64,000 nucleotides of DNA from Streptomyces viridochromogenes. GTDB lineage: Bacteria > Actinomycetota > Actinomycetes > Streptomycetales > Streptomycetaceae. The notes beneath the pieces are model-generated. The model was not told the DNA's origin, ran no database searches, and was given only the letters and a program-made list of their open reading frames with translations. Positions 51,767 to 61,011 of the stretch are shown in pieces. The translations under genes and the position numbers were made by a program. Position 1 is the stretch's first letter; the number at the start of each line of letters is the position of its first letter. The DNA is taken from positions 3,128-67,127 of the forward strand of contig NZ_LGUR01000221.1 in assembly GCF_001270495.1 (NCBI RefSeq). Direction: 5' to 3'.

Positions 51767-53803
51767 CTACGACGGCAGCTTCAGCTTCAGAGCGCTCTGC
51801 AGCAGCGCCGGCGTGGTCCAGGCCGACCGCTCCCCCGCATACGGCGTCCCGAACGCGGTCGTGCTGAGCAGGAGTTGCTTGGTGGTCCCCTCCGGGGCGG
51901 TCACCGGGATCTGGGTCCCGGACGGTGCGGTGACGGTGACGGTGTTGCCGATGCGGTAGGCCGTGACGGAGCCCTTCGCCAGGGCGGTCTGCCAGGCGGC
52001 GCGGCGCTGGAGCTCGGTGCCGATGGCACTCTGGGCGAGGTTCTCCACCGGGGTGTTGTCGGCGAAGAGTGACTGGTAGTCGGCGAGCACCTTGTCCAGG
52101 ACCGGGTACAGCGTCCGGTCCTCGGCCAGGTTGGACTGATGCGCGTAGTGCGGGCGCGGGTCGTTGCTGATCACGTGTCCGAGGGCGGTGCGGGCCTCCA
52201 GCGGGACGATGTACTCGTCGTACCCGGTGGCCGGGTCCAGCGGGTCGGCCAGACAGGTGGAGGCGGGGTTGTTCTCGCAGACGCCGCTGCCGCCGTCGGC
52301 CGTGGCGGTGTAGATCCAGTTGTACTCGTCGACCATCTCCTCCTCGGTGCCCACGTTGTAGTACACGTTCATCGGGTGCCGGGGCACGGTCCGGGCCGCG
52401 CCGACCGAACGCTGGGCGGGGTCACGGGAGTTGTCCGAGGCGATCCACTTGACGCCGTTGTCGGCGAGGGCGCCGGCCAGGTTGGGGTTGTCGTCGGGCT
52501 GCTGCGGCAGGGTCCTCAGACCCGAGTGCTCGCCGGTCACGAGTTCCGTGCGGTCGAGCGGCAGCCCCTTGCCGACACCCCAGTTGTGGTTGTCCCTGAT
52601 CTGCGCGGAGATGTCCGCACGGCTCATGTACCGGGTGGTGCCGTCGGCGTTCTTGGCGCAGCTCCACGGGACGGTCGAGGTGTCCTGGACGCAGCCGAGG
52701 AACGGGTGCGTGTAGGTGTGGTTGATCCAGCGGTACTGCGCCTTGTCGGCGAGCAGCCGGTCGGTGAGCGCGTCGGTGCCGCCGTTCTCGCTCTTCCACT
52801 CCTCGCCGGAGCCGGCGTTGTAGACCATGTCCAGCTTGAAGCCGCGCTGGCGCTGCCACTGCGCGGCGTGGACCGCGTCCTCGGCCGTCATCCGGATCGG
52901 CGGTGCCTCCCCGCCACCGCCGCCCACGCAGTCGATGTCACCGGGCGTGCAGTTGCGTTCGGTGTCCCAGCGGGCGTCGGGCGCGAAGACGTCGTCGACA
53001 TGCACCGCGAAGTAGTTGCGTGCCTGCCCCAGGTGCACGCCCTGCGTCAGCCATTCGACGATGCCCCGGGCGAGGACCCGGAACTGCTGCTGGTACTCGT
53101 TGTACGCGAAGGTCACCACCAGCTCGCGGCGCCCGTCGTGGCTGTACTCGCCGATCAGGCTGCCGCGCCCGGAGCCGGCGGGCACGGGGACGTCGACGTA
53201 GCTGGTGAATCCGGTACGGGGCCGTGCGGCGAAGCCGTAACTCTCCAGTACGGCCGCGTCGTTGTCCTCGAACGTGAAGGCGCCGTCGAGGTAGCCGAAG
53301 TACCCCGCCTTGCCCGCGGTCGTGACGGCCGCCTCGCGCCCGTCGAGGGATCCGGCCCAGCCGCCCTCGCTGGTGTAGTCGAGACCGACGCCCGGGTGGG
53401 CCCAGGTGTAGGCGTCGACCTGCGGGATGCCGTAGGTCCGCTCGTAGCTCTCCAGCGCGCTCTGTTCGGCCGAACCCTCGCCGAAGGGCGCCTCGTTGGG
53501 CAGGACGACGCCCTGGTACTTGGCGCGGGGCGTGCCGTTCACCGTGTCGCTGAGGAACGCGCCGGTGATGGTCGGGCGGCTCGCGTCGTTCAGGTCGACG
53601 GTCGTGTACGGGATGCCGGTGCTCTTGAGCTGGGCGGTGATGGCCCGGACGGGGCTGTCGCCGTTGTCCACGACCAGCACCCTGAGATCGATGCGCGGCT
53701 GCGCGGCGGCCGCGGCGCCGGGCACTCCCAGCCCCAGCGCCAGCAGACCGGTGGCCACCACGACAGCGGCCGGGTTTCTCCATCTGTGCGCACTCTGCGC
53801 CAT
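51767..53803 (-). CDS. Secreted PelA-like polysaccharide deacetylase
   Basis: 678 aa. A Sec signal peptide (about 1-34) precedes a Rossmann/amidotransferase-like domain (about 38-260). Next is a CE4-like deacetylase region with the metal Asp in HVDDVF (His268-Asp271) and the HxxxH pair His362/His366 in NHTYTHP. A C-terminal beta-rich domain lies at about 610-678. The order reductase-like domain then deacetylase matches the centre of PelA; the GH114 part is encoded separately at 47150. AAGGGG lies 6 nt before ATG 53803. It is first in the operon. Confidence 0.75.
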   Translation of the reverse strand: MAQSAHRWRNPAAVVVATGLLALGLGVPGAAAAAQPRIDLRVLVVDNGDSPVRAITAQLKSTGIPYTTVDLNDASRPTITGAFLSDTVNGTPRAKYQGVVLPNEAPFGEGSAEQSALESYERTYGIPQVDAYTWAHPGVGLDYTSEGGWAGSLDGREAAVTTAGKAGYFGYLDGAFTFEDNDAAVLESYGFAARPRTGFTSYVDVPVPAGSGRGSLIGEYSHDGRRELVVTFAYNEYQQQFRVLARGIVEWLTQGVHLGQARNYFAVHVDDVFAPDARWDTERNCTPGDIDCVGGGGGEAPPIRMTAEDAVHAAQWQRQRGFKLDMVYNAGSGEEWKSENGGTDALTDRLLADKAQYRWINHTYTHPFLGCVQDTSTVPWSCAKNADGTTRYMSRADISAQIRDNHNWGVGKGLPLDRTELVTGEHSGLRTLPQQPDDNPNLAGALADNGVKWIASDNSRDPAQRSVGAARTVPRHPMNVYYNVGTEEEMVDEYNWIYTATADGGSGVCENNPASTCLADPLDPATGYDEYIVPLEARTALGHVISNDPRPHYAHQSNLAEDRTLYPVLDKVLADYQSLFADNTPVENLAQSAIGTELQRRAAWQTALAKGSVTAYRIGNTVTVTAPSGTQIPVTAPEGTTKQLLLSTTAFGTPYAGERSAWTTPALLQSALKLKLPS

Positions 53804-54172
53804 AGATCGCCCCTTCCCCCCAGAAGATCCCCTTATGGCCGCTTGCGGTGAACCGGCGGAGGATCCGTGGAAATCATGCAAAGCGGCAAGCTGACGGCTC
53901 ACCGGAACCAGACGAGTGTGACTCAGCTCACCGGGGTGGAGGATCGCGAAATGACCATGACGCCACCGACAGGTGAACGCCCGCAGGAATGAGCGAACGC
54001 TCACACGAGCGTAGGCTCGTCCCGAGTGTTCGCCGTACCGGGGAAGGCCCCGCTGATACCGCACCCGCCGATACCGCACCCGTAGGTCGGAACTAGGGTC
54101 GGCCGTCGGGCCCGGTCGACCCACACTATTCGGCCATCACAAACTTCACATCGGAAGCGAGATTCCACCACC
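53804..54172. promoter_or_regulatory. Divergent promoter region between the Pel-like operon and pepA
   Basis: 369 bp with no gene seen. It holds two direct repeats GCTCACCGG (53897 and 53926, 29 bp apart), a hairpin ACGAGC-GTAG-GCTCGT (54005-54020), and a 15-bp tandem repeat GATACCGCACCCG (54055 and 54070). The first pair lies about 100 bp before the deacetylase start and may be an operator; no regulator is known. Confidence 0.45.
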
Positions 54173-55714
54173 GTGACTGCTCTCACTCTCAGCACCGCCG
54201 CGGCGCCCGGCCTGCGGGCCGACGCGATCGTGATCGGTGTCGCCAAGGGCTCTGGTCCCAAGGCCACGGGTCCGGTCGTCGCACCGGGCGCCGAGGCCGT
54301 GGACAAGGCGTACGACGGCAAGCTCGCCGGTGTCCTGGAGACCCTCGGTGCCTCGGGTGCCGAGGGCGAGGTGACGAAGCTCCCCGCGCCCGCCGGTTTC
54401 AAGGCCCCGCTCGTGGTGGCGGTGGGCCTGGGTGCCGCGCCGGAGAAGGACGCCGAGTACGACGGCGAGGCGCTGCGCAAGGCCGCCGGGGTCGCCGCCC
54501 GCGCCCTCGCCGGTTCGAAGAAGGCCGCGTTCGCGCTGCCGCTGAACGACGCCGGCGACATCGGTGCCGTCGCCGAGGGCGTGCTGCTCGGTGCGTACTC
54601 CTTCGACGCCTACAAGGACAACGGCAAGAACGCGTCGGCCAGGAAGAACGGCAAGGCCCCCCTCGCCGAGGCCGCGCTGCTCGGCGGCAAGCCCCGCGAC
54701 AAGGAGCACAAGGCCGCCGTCGAGCGCGCCACCGCCGTCGTCGAGGAGCTCAACCGCGCCCGCGACCTGGTCAACACCCCGCCCAACGACCTCACCCCCG
54801 AGTCCTTCGCCGCGATCGCCACGGCGGCGGGCAAGGAGCACGGCATCAAGGTGCAGGTGCTCGACGAGAAGGCGCTGACCAAGGGCGGCTACGGCGGCAT
54901 CCTCGGCGTCGGCTCCGGGTCCGCGGCCGGTCCGCGGCTGGTGAAGCTGTCGTACACGCACGCCAAGGCGGACAAGCACCTCGCCCTCGTCGGCAAGGGC
55001 ATCACCTACGACTCGGGCGGCATCTCGCTGAAGCCGGCCGGGCACAACGAGACGATGAAGTGCGACATGAGCGGCGCGGCCGCCGTGTTCGCCGCCGTGG
55101 TCGCCGCCGCTCGGCTGGGCCTTGAGGTCAACATCACCGGGTGGCTGGCGCTGGCCGAGAACATGCCCTCGGGCTCCGCCGTGCGCCCCGGTGACGTGCT
55201 GCGCATGTACAGCGGCAAGACCGTCGAGGTCCTCAACACGGACGCCGAGGGGCGGCTGGTGCTGGCGGACGCCCTCTGGGCCGCGTCGCAGGAGAAGCCG
55301 GACGCGATCGTGGACGTCGCGACGCTCACGGGTGCCATGGTGCTGGCGCTCGGCAACCGCACGTTCGCTGTGATGGGCAACGACGACGCGTTCCGCACCG
55401 CGGTCCTGGAGGCGGCCGAGGAGGTCGGTGAGGCGTCCTGGCCGATGCCGCTGCCGGAGCACCTGCGCAAGGGGATGGACTCACCGACCGCCGACATCGC
55501 CAACATGGGTGAGCGCATGGGCGGTGGCCTGGTCGCGGGTCTCTTCCTGCGCGAGTTCGTGGGCGAGGGGATCACCTGGGCGCACCTGGACATCGCGGGG
55601 CCGGCGTTCAACGAGGGCGGGCCTTTCGGGTACACGCCGAAGGGCGGCACCGGCAGCGCGGTACGGACCCTGGTCCGGCTCGCTGAACTCACCGCGGCCG
55701 GCGACCTGGGGTGA
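54173..55714 (+). CDS. pepA: Leucyl aminopeptidase (M17)
   Basis: 513 aa. The C-terminal catalytic domain has VGKGITYDSGG, MKCDMSGAAAV, NTDAEGRLVLADAL (the M17 signature) and the later AGPAFNEGG. The N-terminal domain is the usual macro-like domain. Two metals and a bicarbonate drive removal of N-terminal residues from peptides. GTG at 54173 has no obvious ribosome site. A strong hairpin follows the gene. Confidence 0.96.
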   Translation: MTALTLSTAAAPGLRADAIVIGVAKGSGPKATGPVVAPGAEAVDKAYDGKLAGVLETLGASGAEGEVTKLPAPAGFKAPLVVAVGLGAAPEKDAEYDGEALRKAAGVAARALAGSKKAAFALPLNDAGDIGAVAEGVLLGAYSFDAYKDNGKNASARKNGKAPLAEAALLGGKPRDKEHKAAVERATAVVEELNRARDLVNTPPNDLTPESFAAIATAAGKEHGIKVQVLDEKALTKGGYGGILGVGSGSAAGPRLVKLSYTHAKADKHLALVGKGITYDSGGISLKPAGHNETMKCDMSGAAAVFAAVVAAARLGLEVNITGWLALAENMPSGSAVRPGDVLRMYSGKTVEVLNTDAEGRLVLADALWAASQEKPDAIVDVATLTGAMVLALGNRTFAVMGNDDAFRTAVLEAAEEVGEASWPMPLPEHLRKGMDSPTADIANMGERMGGGLVAGLFLREFVGEGITWAHLDIAGPAFNEGGPFGYTPKGGTGSAVRTLVRLAELTAAGDLG

Positions 55715-55722
55715 GGTTCCTC

Positions 55723-55770
55723 TGAACAGAAGGGGGCTCCGCGCGCGGGTAGGGCGGGGCCCCCTTGTTC
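55723..55770 (+). terminator. Terminator after pepA
   Basis: GAACA and AAGGGGGC pair with GCCCCCTT and TGTTC, with one bulged base and a GC-rich inner loop, 9 bp after the stop. Confidence 0.75.
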
Positions 55771-55970
55771 ATGCGCCTCGCGCATCCGCTCAACTGAACG
55801 TGGGACGTCTCACACACCGGCCCGGCGTCTCGTTCGGTGTGGACAAGTGCGAAGATGGGGCTCGGCAGGACAGGGCCCCCACCACAGGGCCGAAGAAAGA
55901 GCGGCCGGACACCAGCCGCCGCCCGGTCACCGACGACCGGCGTACGGCGCACATGCATGGAGGACGTGAC

Positions 55971-57359
55971 GTGGCGAACGACGCCAGCACCGTTTTCGAC
56001 CTAGTGATCCTCGGCGGTGGTAGTGGCGGTTACGCCGCGGCCCTGCGCGGGGCGCAGCTGGGCCTGGACGTCGCCCTGATCGAGAAGGACAAGGTCGGCG
56101 GCACCTGCCTGCACCGGGGATGCATCCCCACCAAGGCCCTGCTGCACGCGGGCGAGATCGCCGACCAGGCCCGCGAGAGCGAGCAGTTCGGTGTGAAGGC
56201 CACCTTCGAGGGCATCGACATCGCCGGGGTCCACAAGTACAAGGACGGCGTGATCGCCGGCCTGTACAAGGGTCTGCAGGGCCTCGTCGCCTCCCGCAAG
56301 GTGACGTACATCGAGGGTGAGGGCCGCCTGTCCTCCCCGACCTCCGTCGACGTGGGCGGCCAGCGCGTCCAGGGCCGCCACGTCCTGCTGGCGACCGGCT
56401 CCGTGCCGAAGTCGCTGCCGGGCCTGGAGATCGACGGCAACCGCATCATCTCCTCGGACCACGCTCTCGTCCTGGACCGCGTACCGAAGTCCGCGATCGT
56501 CCTCGGCGGCGGTGTCATCGGCGTCGAGTTCGCCTCCGCCTGGAAGTCCTTCGGCACCGACGTCACGGTCATCGAGGGCCTCAAGCACCTCGTCCCGGTC
56601 GAGGACGAGAACTCCTCGAAGCTTCTTGAGCGCGCCTTCCGCAAGCGCGGCATCAAGTTCAACCTGGGCACCTTCTTCCAGAAGGCCGAGTACACCGCCG
56701 ACGGTGTCAAGGTCACCCTCGCCGACGGCAAGGAGTTCGAGGCCGAGGTCCTGCTGGTCGCCGTCGGCCGCGGCCCGGTCTCCGCCGGTCTCGGTTACGA
56801 GGAGCAGGGCGTCGCCATGGACCGCGGCTACGTCCTCGTCGACGAGTACATGCGCACCAACGTGCCGACCATCTCCGCCGTCGGTGACCTCGTCCCGACC
56901 CTCCAGCTCGCGCACGTCGGCTTCGCCGAGGGCATCCTGGTGGCGGAGCGTCTGGCCGGTCTGAAGACCGTTCCGATCGACTACGACGGTGTCCCGCGGG
57001 TGACGTACTGCCACCCGGAGGTCGCCTCCGTCGGTATCACCGAGGCCAAGGCCAAGGAGATCTACGGCGCGGACAAGGTCGTCGCTCTGAAGTACAACCT
57101 GGCGGGCAACGGCAAGAGCAAGATCCTGAACACCGCGGGCGAGATCAAGCTCGTCCAGGTCAAGGACGGTGCCGTGGTCGGCGTCCACATGGTCGGCGAC
57201 CGCATGGGCGAGCAGGTCGGCGAGGCCCAGCTGATCTACAACTGGGAGGCGCTGCCGGCCGAGGTCGCCCAGCTCATCCACGCCCACCCGACGCAGAACG
57301 AGGCGCTCGGCGAGGCCCACCTGGCCCTGGCCGGCAAGCCGCTGCACGCGCACGACTGA
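55971..57359 (+). CDS. lpd: Dihydrolipoyl dehydrogenase (E3)
   Basis: 462 aa. It has FAD motif LVILGGGSGGYAAA, redox disulfide Cys46/Cys51 in GGTCLHRGCIPTK, NAD-binding VLGGGVIGVEFAS, and the C-terminal active-site AHPTQNEALGEA with His and Glu. It reoxidises the lipoamide arms of the E2 encoded 60 bp downstream. GGAGG lies 7 nt before GTG 55971. Confidence 0.96.
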   Translation: MANDASTVFDLVILGGGSGGYAAALRGAQLGLDVALIEKDKVGGTCLHRGCIPTKALLHAGEIADQARESEQFGVKATFEGIDIAGVHKYKDGVIAGLYKGLQGLVASRKVTYIEGEGRLSSPTSVDVGGQRVQGRHVLLATGSVPKSLPGLEIDGNRIISSDHALVLDRVPKSAIVLGGGVIGVEFASAWKSFGTDVTVIEGLKHLVPVEDENSSKLLERAFRKRGIKFNLGTFFQKAEYTADGVKVTLADGKEFEAEVLLVAVGRGPVSAGLGYEEQGVAMDRGYVLVDEYMRTNVPTISAVGDLVPTLQLAHVGFAEGILVAERLAGLKTVPIDYDGVPRVTYCHPEVASVGITEAKAKEIYGADKVVALKYNLAGNGKSKILNTAGEIKLVQVKDGAVVGVHMVGDRMGEQVGEAQLIYNWEALPAEVAQLIHAHPTQNEALGEAHLALAGKPLHAHD

Positions 57360-57418
57360 TCCCTCGGTCGAGAAGCGACGACTCAGACTTCCGCAATTCG
57401 TAAGGAGCAACCGAAACC

Positions 57419-59197
57419 ATGGCGGTTTCCGTAACCCTTCCGGCGCTCGGCGAGAGCGTCACCGAGGGCACTGTCACCCGCTGGCTGAAGGCCGAGGGTG
57501 AGCGCGTAGAGGCCGACGAGCCTCTGCTCGAAGTGTCGACCGACAAGGTCGACACCGAGATCCCCTCCCCCGCCGCCGGCGTCCTGGCCTCCATCAAGGT
57601 CGCCGAGGACGAGACGGTCGAGGTCGGCGCCGAGCTGGCCGTGATCGACGACGGCACGGGCGCGCCCGCCGCCGCCCCGGCCCCCGCCGCCGAGCCCGCC
57701 CCGGCCGACGAGCCGGAGCCGGCCCCGCAGGCCGCTGCCCCGTCCACCGAGCAGGCCGCCCCGGCCCCGGCGCCCACCGCCGAGGCCACCGCCGGCGCCG
57801 GCTCCGCCGAGGGCACGGACGTCGTCCTGCCCGCGCTCGGCGAGTCCGTCACCGAGGGCACCGTCACCCGCTGGCTGAAGTCGGTCGGTGACAGCGTCGA
57901 GGCCGACGAGCCGCTGCTGGAGGTGTCGACGGACAAGGTCGACACCGAGATCCCGGCGCCCACCTCCGGCACGCTGCTGGAGATCGTGGTCGGCGAGGAC
58001 GAGACGGCCGAAGTCGGCGCCAAGCTGGCCGTCATCGGCGTCGCGGGTGCCGCTCCGGCGGCCGCCCCGGCCCCGGCCGCCCCGGCTCCCGCCGCCGCTG
58101 CCCCGGCCCCGGCCGCCCCCGCGGCTCCGGCGCCCGCCGCTCCGGCCGCACCCGCCGCTGCCGCCCCGGCTCCGGCCCAGCCCGCGGCTCCGGCTCCCGC
58201 GCCGGCCCCGGTCACCCCGGCTCCGGCCGCTGCCGCTCCCGCCGCCGCCAAGGCGACCGACGAGGGCGCCTACGTCACCCCGCTGGTGCGCAAGCTCGCC
58301 GCCGAGAACGGCGTCGACCTGGCCACCGTCAAGGGCACCGGCGTCGGCGGCCGTATCCGCAAGCAGGACGTCATCGCCGCCGCCGAGGCCGCGAAGGCCG
58401 CCGCTGCTGCTCCGGCTCCGGCCGCCGCCGCCGCTCCGGCCGCCGCCAGGAAGGCGCCGACCCTGGAGGCCTCCCCTCTCCGCGGCCAGACCGTCAAGAT
58501 GCCCCGCATCCGCAAGGTCATCGGCGACAACATGGTCAAGGCGCTGCACGAGCAGGCCCAGCTGTCGTCGGTCGTCGAGGTCGACGTCACGCGCCTGATG
58601 AAGCTGCGCGCCCGGGCGAAGGACTCCTTCGCCGCCCGCGAAGGCGTCAAGCTCTCCCCGATGCCGTTCTTCGTCAAGGCCGCGGCCCAGGCGCTGAAGG
58701 CGCACGCGCCCATCAACGCCAAGATCAACGAGGCCGAGGGCACGATCACCTACTTCGACACCGAGAACATCGGTATCGCGGTGGACTCCGAGAAGGGCCT
58801 GATGACCCCGGTCATCAAGCACGCGGGCGACCTCAACATCGCCGGCATCGCCAAGGCCACGGCCGACCTGGCGGGCAAGGTCCGCGCCAACAAGATCACG
58901 CCCGACGAGCTGTCCGGGGCGACCTTCACCATCTCCAACACCGGTTCGCGCGGGGCGCTCTTCGACACGATCATCGTGCCGCCGGGCCAGGTCGCGATCC
59001 TCGGCATCGGCGCCACGGTCAAGCGCCCGGCCGTCCTGGAGACCGAAGAGGGCACGGTCATCGCCGTCCGCGACATGACGTACCTGACCCTGTCCTACGA
59101 CCACCGCCTGGTCGACGGCGCCGACGCGGCCCGTTACCTGACGGCGGTCAAGGCGATCCTGGAAGCGGGCGAGTTCGAGGTCGAGCTCGGCCTGTAA
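57419..59197 (+). CDS. sucB: 2-oxoacid dehydrogenase E2 acyltransferase with two lipoyl domains
   Basis: 592 aa. Two lipoyl domains carry Lys43 and Lys173 (each in [10 protein letters not shown]). Ala-Pro-rich linkers are at 80-130 and about 205-280. A peripheral subunit-binding domain ([14 protein letters not shown]...[10 protein letters not shown]) precedes the catalytic domain (about 350-592) with [15 protein letters not shown]. In Actinobacteria one such E2 can serve pyruvate (AceE, encoded downstream) and 2-oxoglutarate complexes. The symbol reflects common annotation, and aceF is equally defensible. AAGGAG precedes the ATG. Confidence 0.93.
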   Translation: MAVSVTLPALGESVTEGTVTRWLKAEGERVEADEPLLEVSTDKVDTEIPSPAAGVLASIKVAEDETVEVGAELAVIDDGTGAPAAAPAPAAEPAPADEPEPAPQAAAPSTEQAAPAPAPTAEATAGAGSAEGTDVVLPALGESVTEGTVTRWLKSVGDSVEADEPLLEVSTDKVDTEIPAPTSGTLLEIVVGEDETAEVGAKLAVIGVAGAAPAAAPAPAAPAPAAAAPAPAAPAAPAPAAPAAPAAAAPAPAQPAAPAPAPAPVTPAPAAAAPAAAKATDEGAYVTPLVRKLAAENGVDLATVKGTGVGGRIRKQDVIAAAEAAKAAAAAPAPAAAAAPAAARKAPTLEASPLRGQTVKMPRIRKVIGDNMVKALHEQAQLSSVVEVDVTRLMKLRARAKDSFAAREGVKLSPMPFFVKAAAQALKAHAPINAKINEAEGTITYFDTENIGIAVDSEKGLMTPVIKHAGDLNIAGIAKATADLAGKVRANKITPDELSGATFTISNTGSRGALFDTIIVPPGQVAILGIGATVKRPAVLETEEGTVIAVRDMTYLTLSYDHRLVDGADAARYLTAVKAILEAGEFEVELGL

Positions 59198-59220
59198 GCC
59201 ACCAGGGCCTTGAGCCTGCA

Positions 59221-59262
59221 CGGCGCCCCGTCCGGAGCTTCTCCGGGCGGGGCGCCGCTTTT
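59221..59262 (+). terminator. Intrinsic terminator after the E2 gene
   Basis: A 17-bp stem with one G-T pair (59221-59237 with 59241-59257) around CTT, followed directly by CTTTTT. This is among the clearest factor-independent terminators in the window. Confidence 0.95.
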
Positions 59263-59263
59263 T

Positions 59264-59385
59264 GGGGCGCGGCGGAGCCGCATATCGATGCAGCCCCGCG
59301 CCCCTTGAGGTGGGTGCAGTGGACGCCCTGAAGGGGCGCGGGGAACTGCGCGACCAGCCACAAACAACCCGCACCCGCCCGACGA
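59264..59385. repeat. Pair of inverted type A repeats
   Basis: One unit (GGCGCGGCGGAGCCGCATATC, split here as GGCGCGG plus CGGAGCCGCATATC, then CAGCCCCGCGCCCC) faces a second reading GGGGCGCGGGGAACTGCGCG and ACCAGCCAC. Together they form a long imperfect inverted repeat between the E2 terminator and the GntR gene. Confidence 0.65.
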
Positions 59386-59490
59386 CAGGTCACACCGAGC
59401 TCTTGGGCACCCCCGCCCCACGCCGTGTAAGTCTCGTCTCACCTGCACCAAAGCACCCTTGTCGGCCCACCCAGCGGAGCGCTACGGCCG

Positions 59491-59504
59491 TATTGTCTAA
59501 ACGT
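59491..59504 (+). promoter_or_regulatory. Promoter -10 with GntR-type operator
   Basis: TATTGT (59491-59496) is a good -10 about 30 bp before the GntR start. TTGTCTAAACGT (59493-59504) overlaps it and has the GT-N4-AC core seen in many GntR operators. Autoregulation is the simplest reading. Confidence 0.45.
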
Positions 59505-59526
59505 CAACGCGCCCTAAGGAGCCCTC

Positions 59527-60159
59527 ATGACCGCCCCCGTCATCCACTCGCTGCGCGAACAGATCCGCGAGCACATCCTGGAGGGGATCATCAGCGGGCG
59601 CTGGCAGCCGGGCGAGCGGATCGTGGAGCGACGTATCGCCACCGAGCTGGAGGTCAGCCAGACCCCGGTCCGCGAGGCACTGCGCGAGCTGGAGTCGCTG
59701 CGGCTGATCGAGTCCGCGCCCAACAAGGGCGTACGCGTTCGGAGTCTCACCGCGGCCGACCTGGAGGAGAGCTACCCGGTCCGGGCCGGCCTGGAGGCCA
59801 TCGCCGCGGAACTCGCCGCCGACCGCCTCGCGGAGGACTGCTCCGCCCTGGAGCCCCACGTCGCCGCCCTGTACGAGGCCGACCGCAAGGCCGACGGTAC
59901 GGCGCAGGTGCGGCACACGGTCGCCTTCCACCGCGAACTGGTGCGCGCCGCGGGCAACTCCGTGCTGCTGCACACGTGGGAGGGCCTCGGCATCGAGGTG
60001 TTCACGGCCCTGTCCATCCGGTGGCTGGGAACGGTGCAGCAGTCGTACGCGGAGGAGCACGAGGAGCTGGTGGCGGCGTTCCAGCGCCGGGACCCGCGGA
60101 TCCCCGAGATCGTCAAGGCACATGTACTCGGCTGCGCCCCGCGCCACGAAGGCGAGTAG
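59527..60159 (+). CDS. GntR-family regulator (FadR/FCD subfamily)
   Basis: 210 aa. The N-terminal winged helix contains LREQIREHILEGIISGRWQPGERI and VSQTPVREALRELESLRLI. The all-helical FCD effector domain (about 80-205) has metal-binding-type residues in FHRELVRAAGN and HEELVAAFQRRD. It lies between the E2 and aceE genes, so control of pyruvate or related organic-acid metabolism is a fair inference. AAGGAG is 5 nt before the ATG. Confidence 0.92.
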   Translation: MTAPVIHSLREQIREHILEGIISGRWQPGERIVERRIATELEVSQTPVREALRELESLRLIESAPNKGVRVRSLTAADLEESYPVRAGLEAIAAELAADRLAEDCSALEPHVAALYEADRKADGTAQVRHTVAFHRELVRAAGNSVLLHTWEGLGIEVFTALSIRWLGTVQQSYAEEHEELVAAFQRRDPRIPEIVKAHVLGCAPRHEGE

Positions 60160-60275
60160 CGGGCGAATTGCCCGTTCCAACCCGGTTCACCCATACGCCG
60201 GGATGGAAGGCGGGCTGGGAGGACCCCCGACCGGGGATCCCCCGGACCCACACCTTCCAGCAGGGGAGGACGACG

Positions 60276-60713
60276 ATGACTTCCCCAGAGCCACAGACCC
60301 GGCACGAGGCGCGGCGGACCGGCGGCAAAGTAGTACACCTGCACACCGCACACCCCCGCGTCCCCATCCCCTACGTGACACCGGGCGACATGTTCTCGGG
60401 CGCCCGGAAAGCCACCTCCACGGCCACGACGACGGCCACGTCCACCGCCATGGGGATGCTCCCCTCACCCCGCAAGCTGGCCTTCTACGGCATTCTCGGC
60501 GGCATGACCGCCGCCGGCGCCATGGCCTGGCCGGTCGCGGTCGCCATCGGCGCCGCCACCGAGGTGATCACCCGCGAGCAGGACGCACACCACCGCCGAC
60601 AGCACGAGAGCATGCGGCGGGAGGGTGCCGAGGCCGGGCACGAACAAAGCCCGCCGCCCTCCACCGCCGAGCGGGCGGCCCCCGGGACGACCCGGCAGAC
60701 CGCGACGGGATGA
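60276..60713 (+). CDS. Small membrane protein of unknown function
   Basis: 145 aa. A soluble Thr/Ala-rich N terminus (with KATSTATTTATSTA) precedes one long hydrophobic segment (about 68-98) and a His/Arg/Glu-rich tail. GGGGAGG is 6 nt before ATG 60276. It is 116 bp after the GntR gene and ends at a hairpin (60759). No family was recognised. Confidence 0.75.
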   Translation: MTSPEPQTRHEARRTGGKVVHLHTAHPRVPIPYVTPGDMFSGARKATSTATTTATSTAMGMLPSPRKLAFYGILGGMTAAGAMAWPVAVAIGAATEVITREQDAHHRRQHESMRREGAEAGHEQSPPPSTAERAAPGTTRQTATG

Positions 60714-60758
60714 ACCCCCGAGCCGTTCGAGCCGCCCAAGCTAGCCACCCCTACCTCA

Positions 60759-60797
60759 GGTGAGCAGGGGAAACGCGGCACCCCGTGCCTGCTCACC
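60759..60797 (+). terminator. Terminator before aceE
   Basis: GGTGAGCAGG pairs with CCTGCTCACC (10 bp) with an internal partly paired loop, 46 bp after the small membrane-protein gene. Confidence 0.7.
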
Positions 60798-60848
60798 CGG
60801 CACCGGATGCCAATTTCCCGCTATCGAGACTTTTTAGCTCTTCCCCCT

Positions 60849-60878
60849 TTGATCGATCATCGATCAGGGAGTTACAGT
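60849..60878 (+). promoter_or_regulatory. aceE promoter with a 17-bp palindromic operator
   Basis: TGATCGAT-C-ATCGATCA (60850-60866) is a perfect palindrome. It overlaps a -35-like TTGATC (60849-60854) and precedes a -10-like TACAGT (60873-60878) with 18-nt spacing. A repressor bound there would block RNA polymerase. It leaves a leader of about 125 nt before the aceE ATG. The neighbouring GntR protein is a candidate, though the sequence does not look like the GT-N4-AC site at 59493. Confidence 0.5.
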
Positions 60879-61011
60879 CGCCGACGGGCCACGCGGCAGT
60901 GCCGCAAGGTGTCACCGCACCGAGGCCCTCCGCCCTGTCCTGCCAAAGACAAAGGGCACCCCCGAACCCTTACCGATGAGGGAACCCCCTTCGACTGAGG
61001 AAGGCGGCGAC

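Noticed and set aside
59262..60713. One long 483-codon frame covering the GntR gene and the small membrane protein
   Set aside because: It runs through the dispersed repeat and overlaps the GntR gene in another frame. Only its last 145 codons have a ribosome site and sensible composition.
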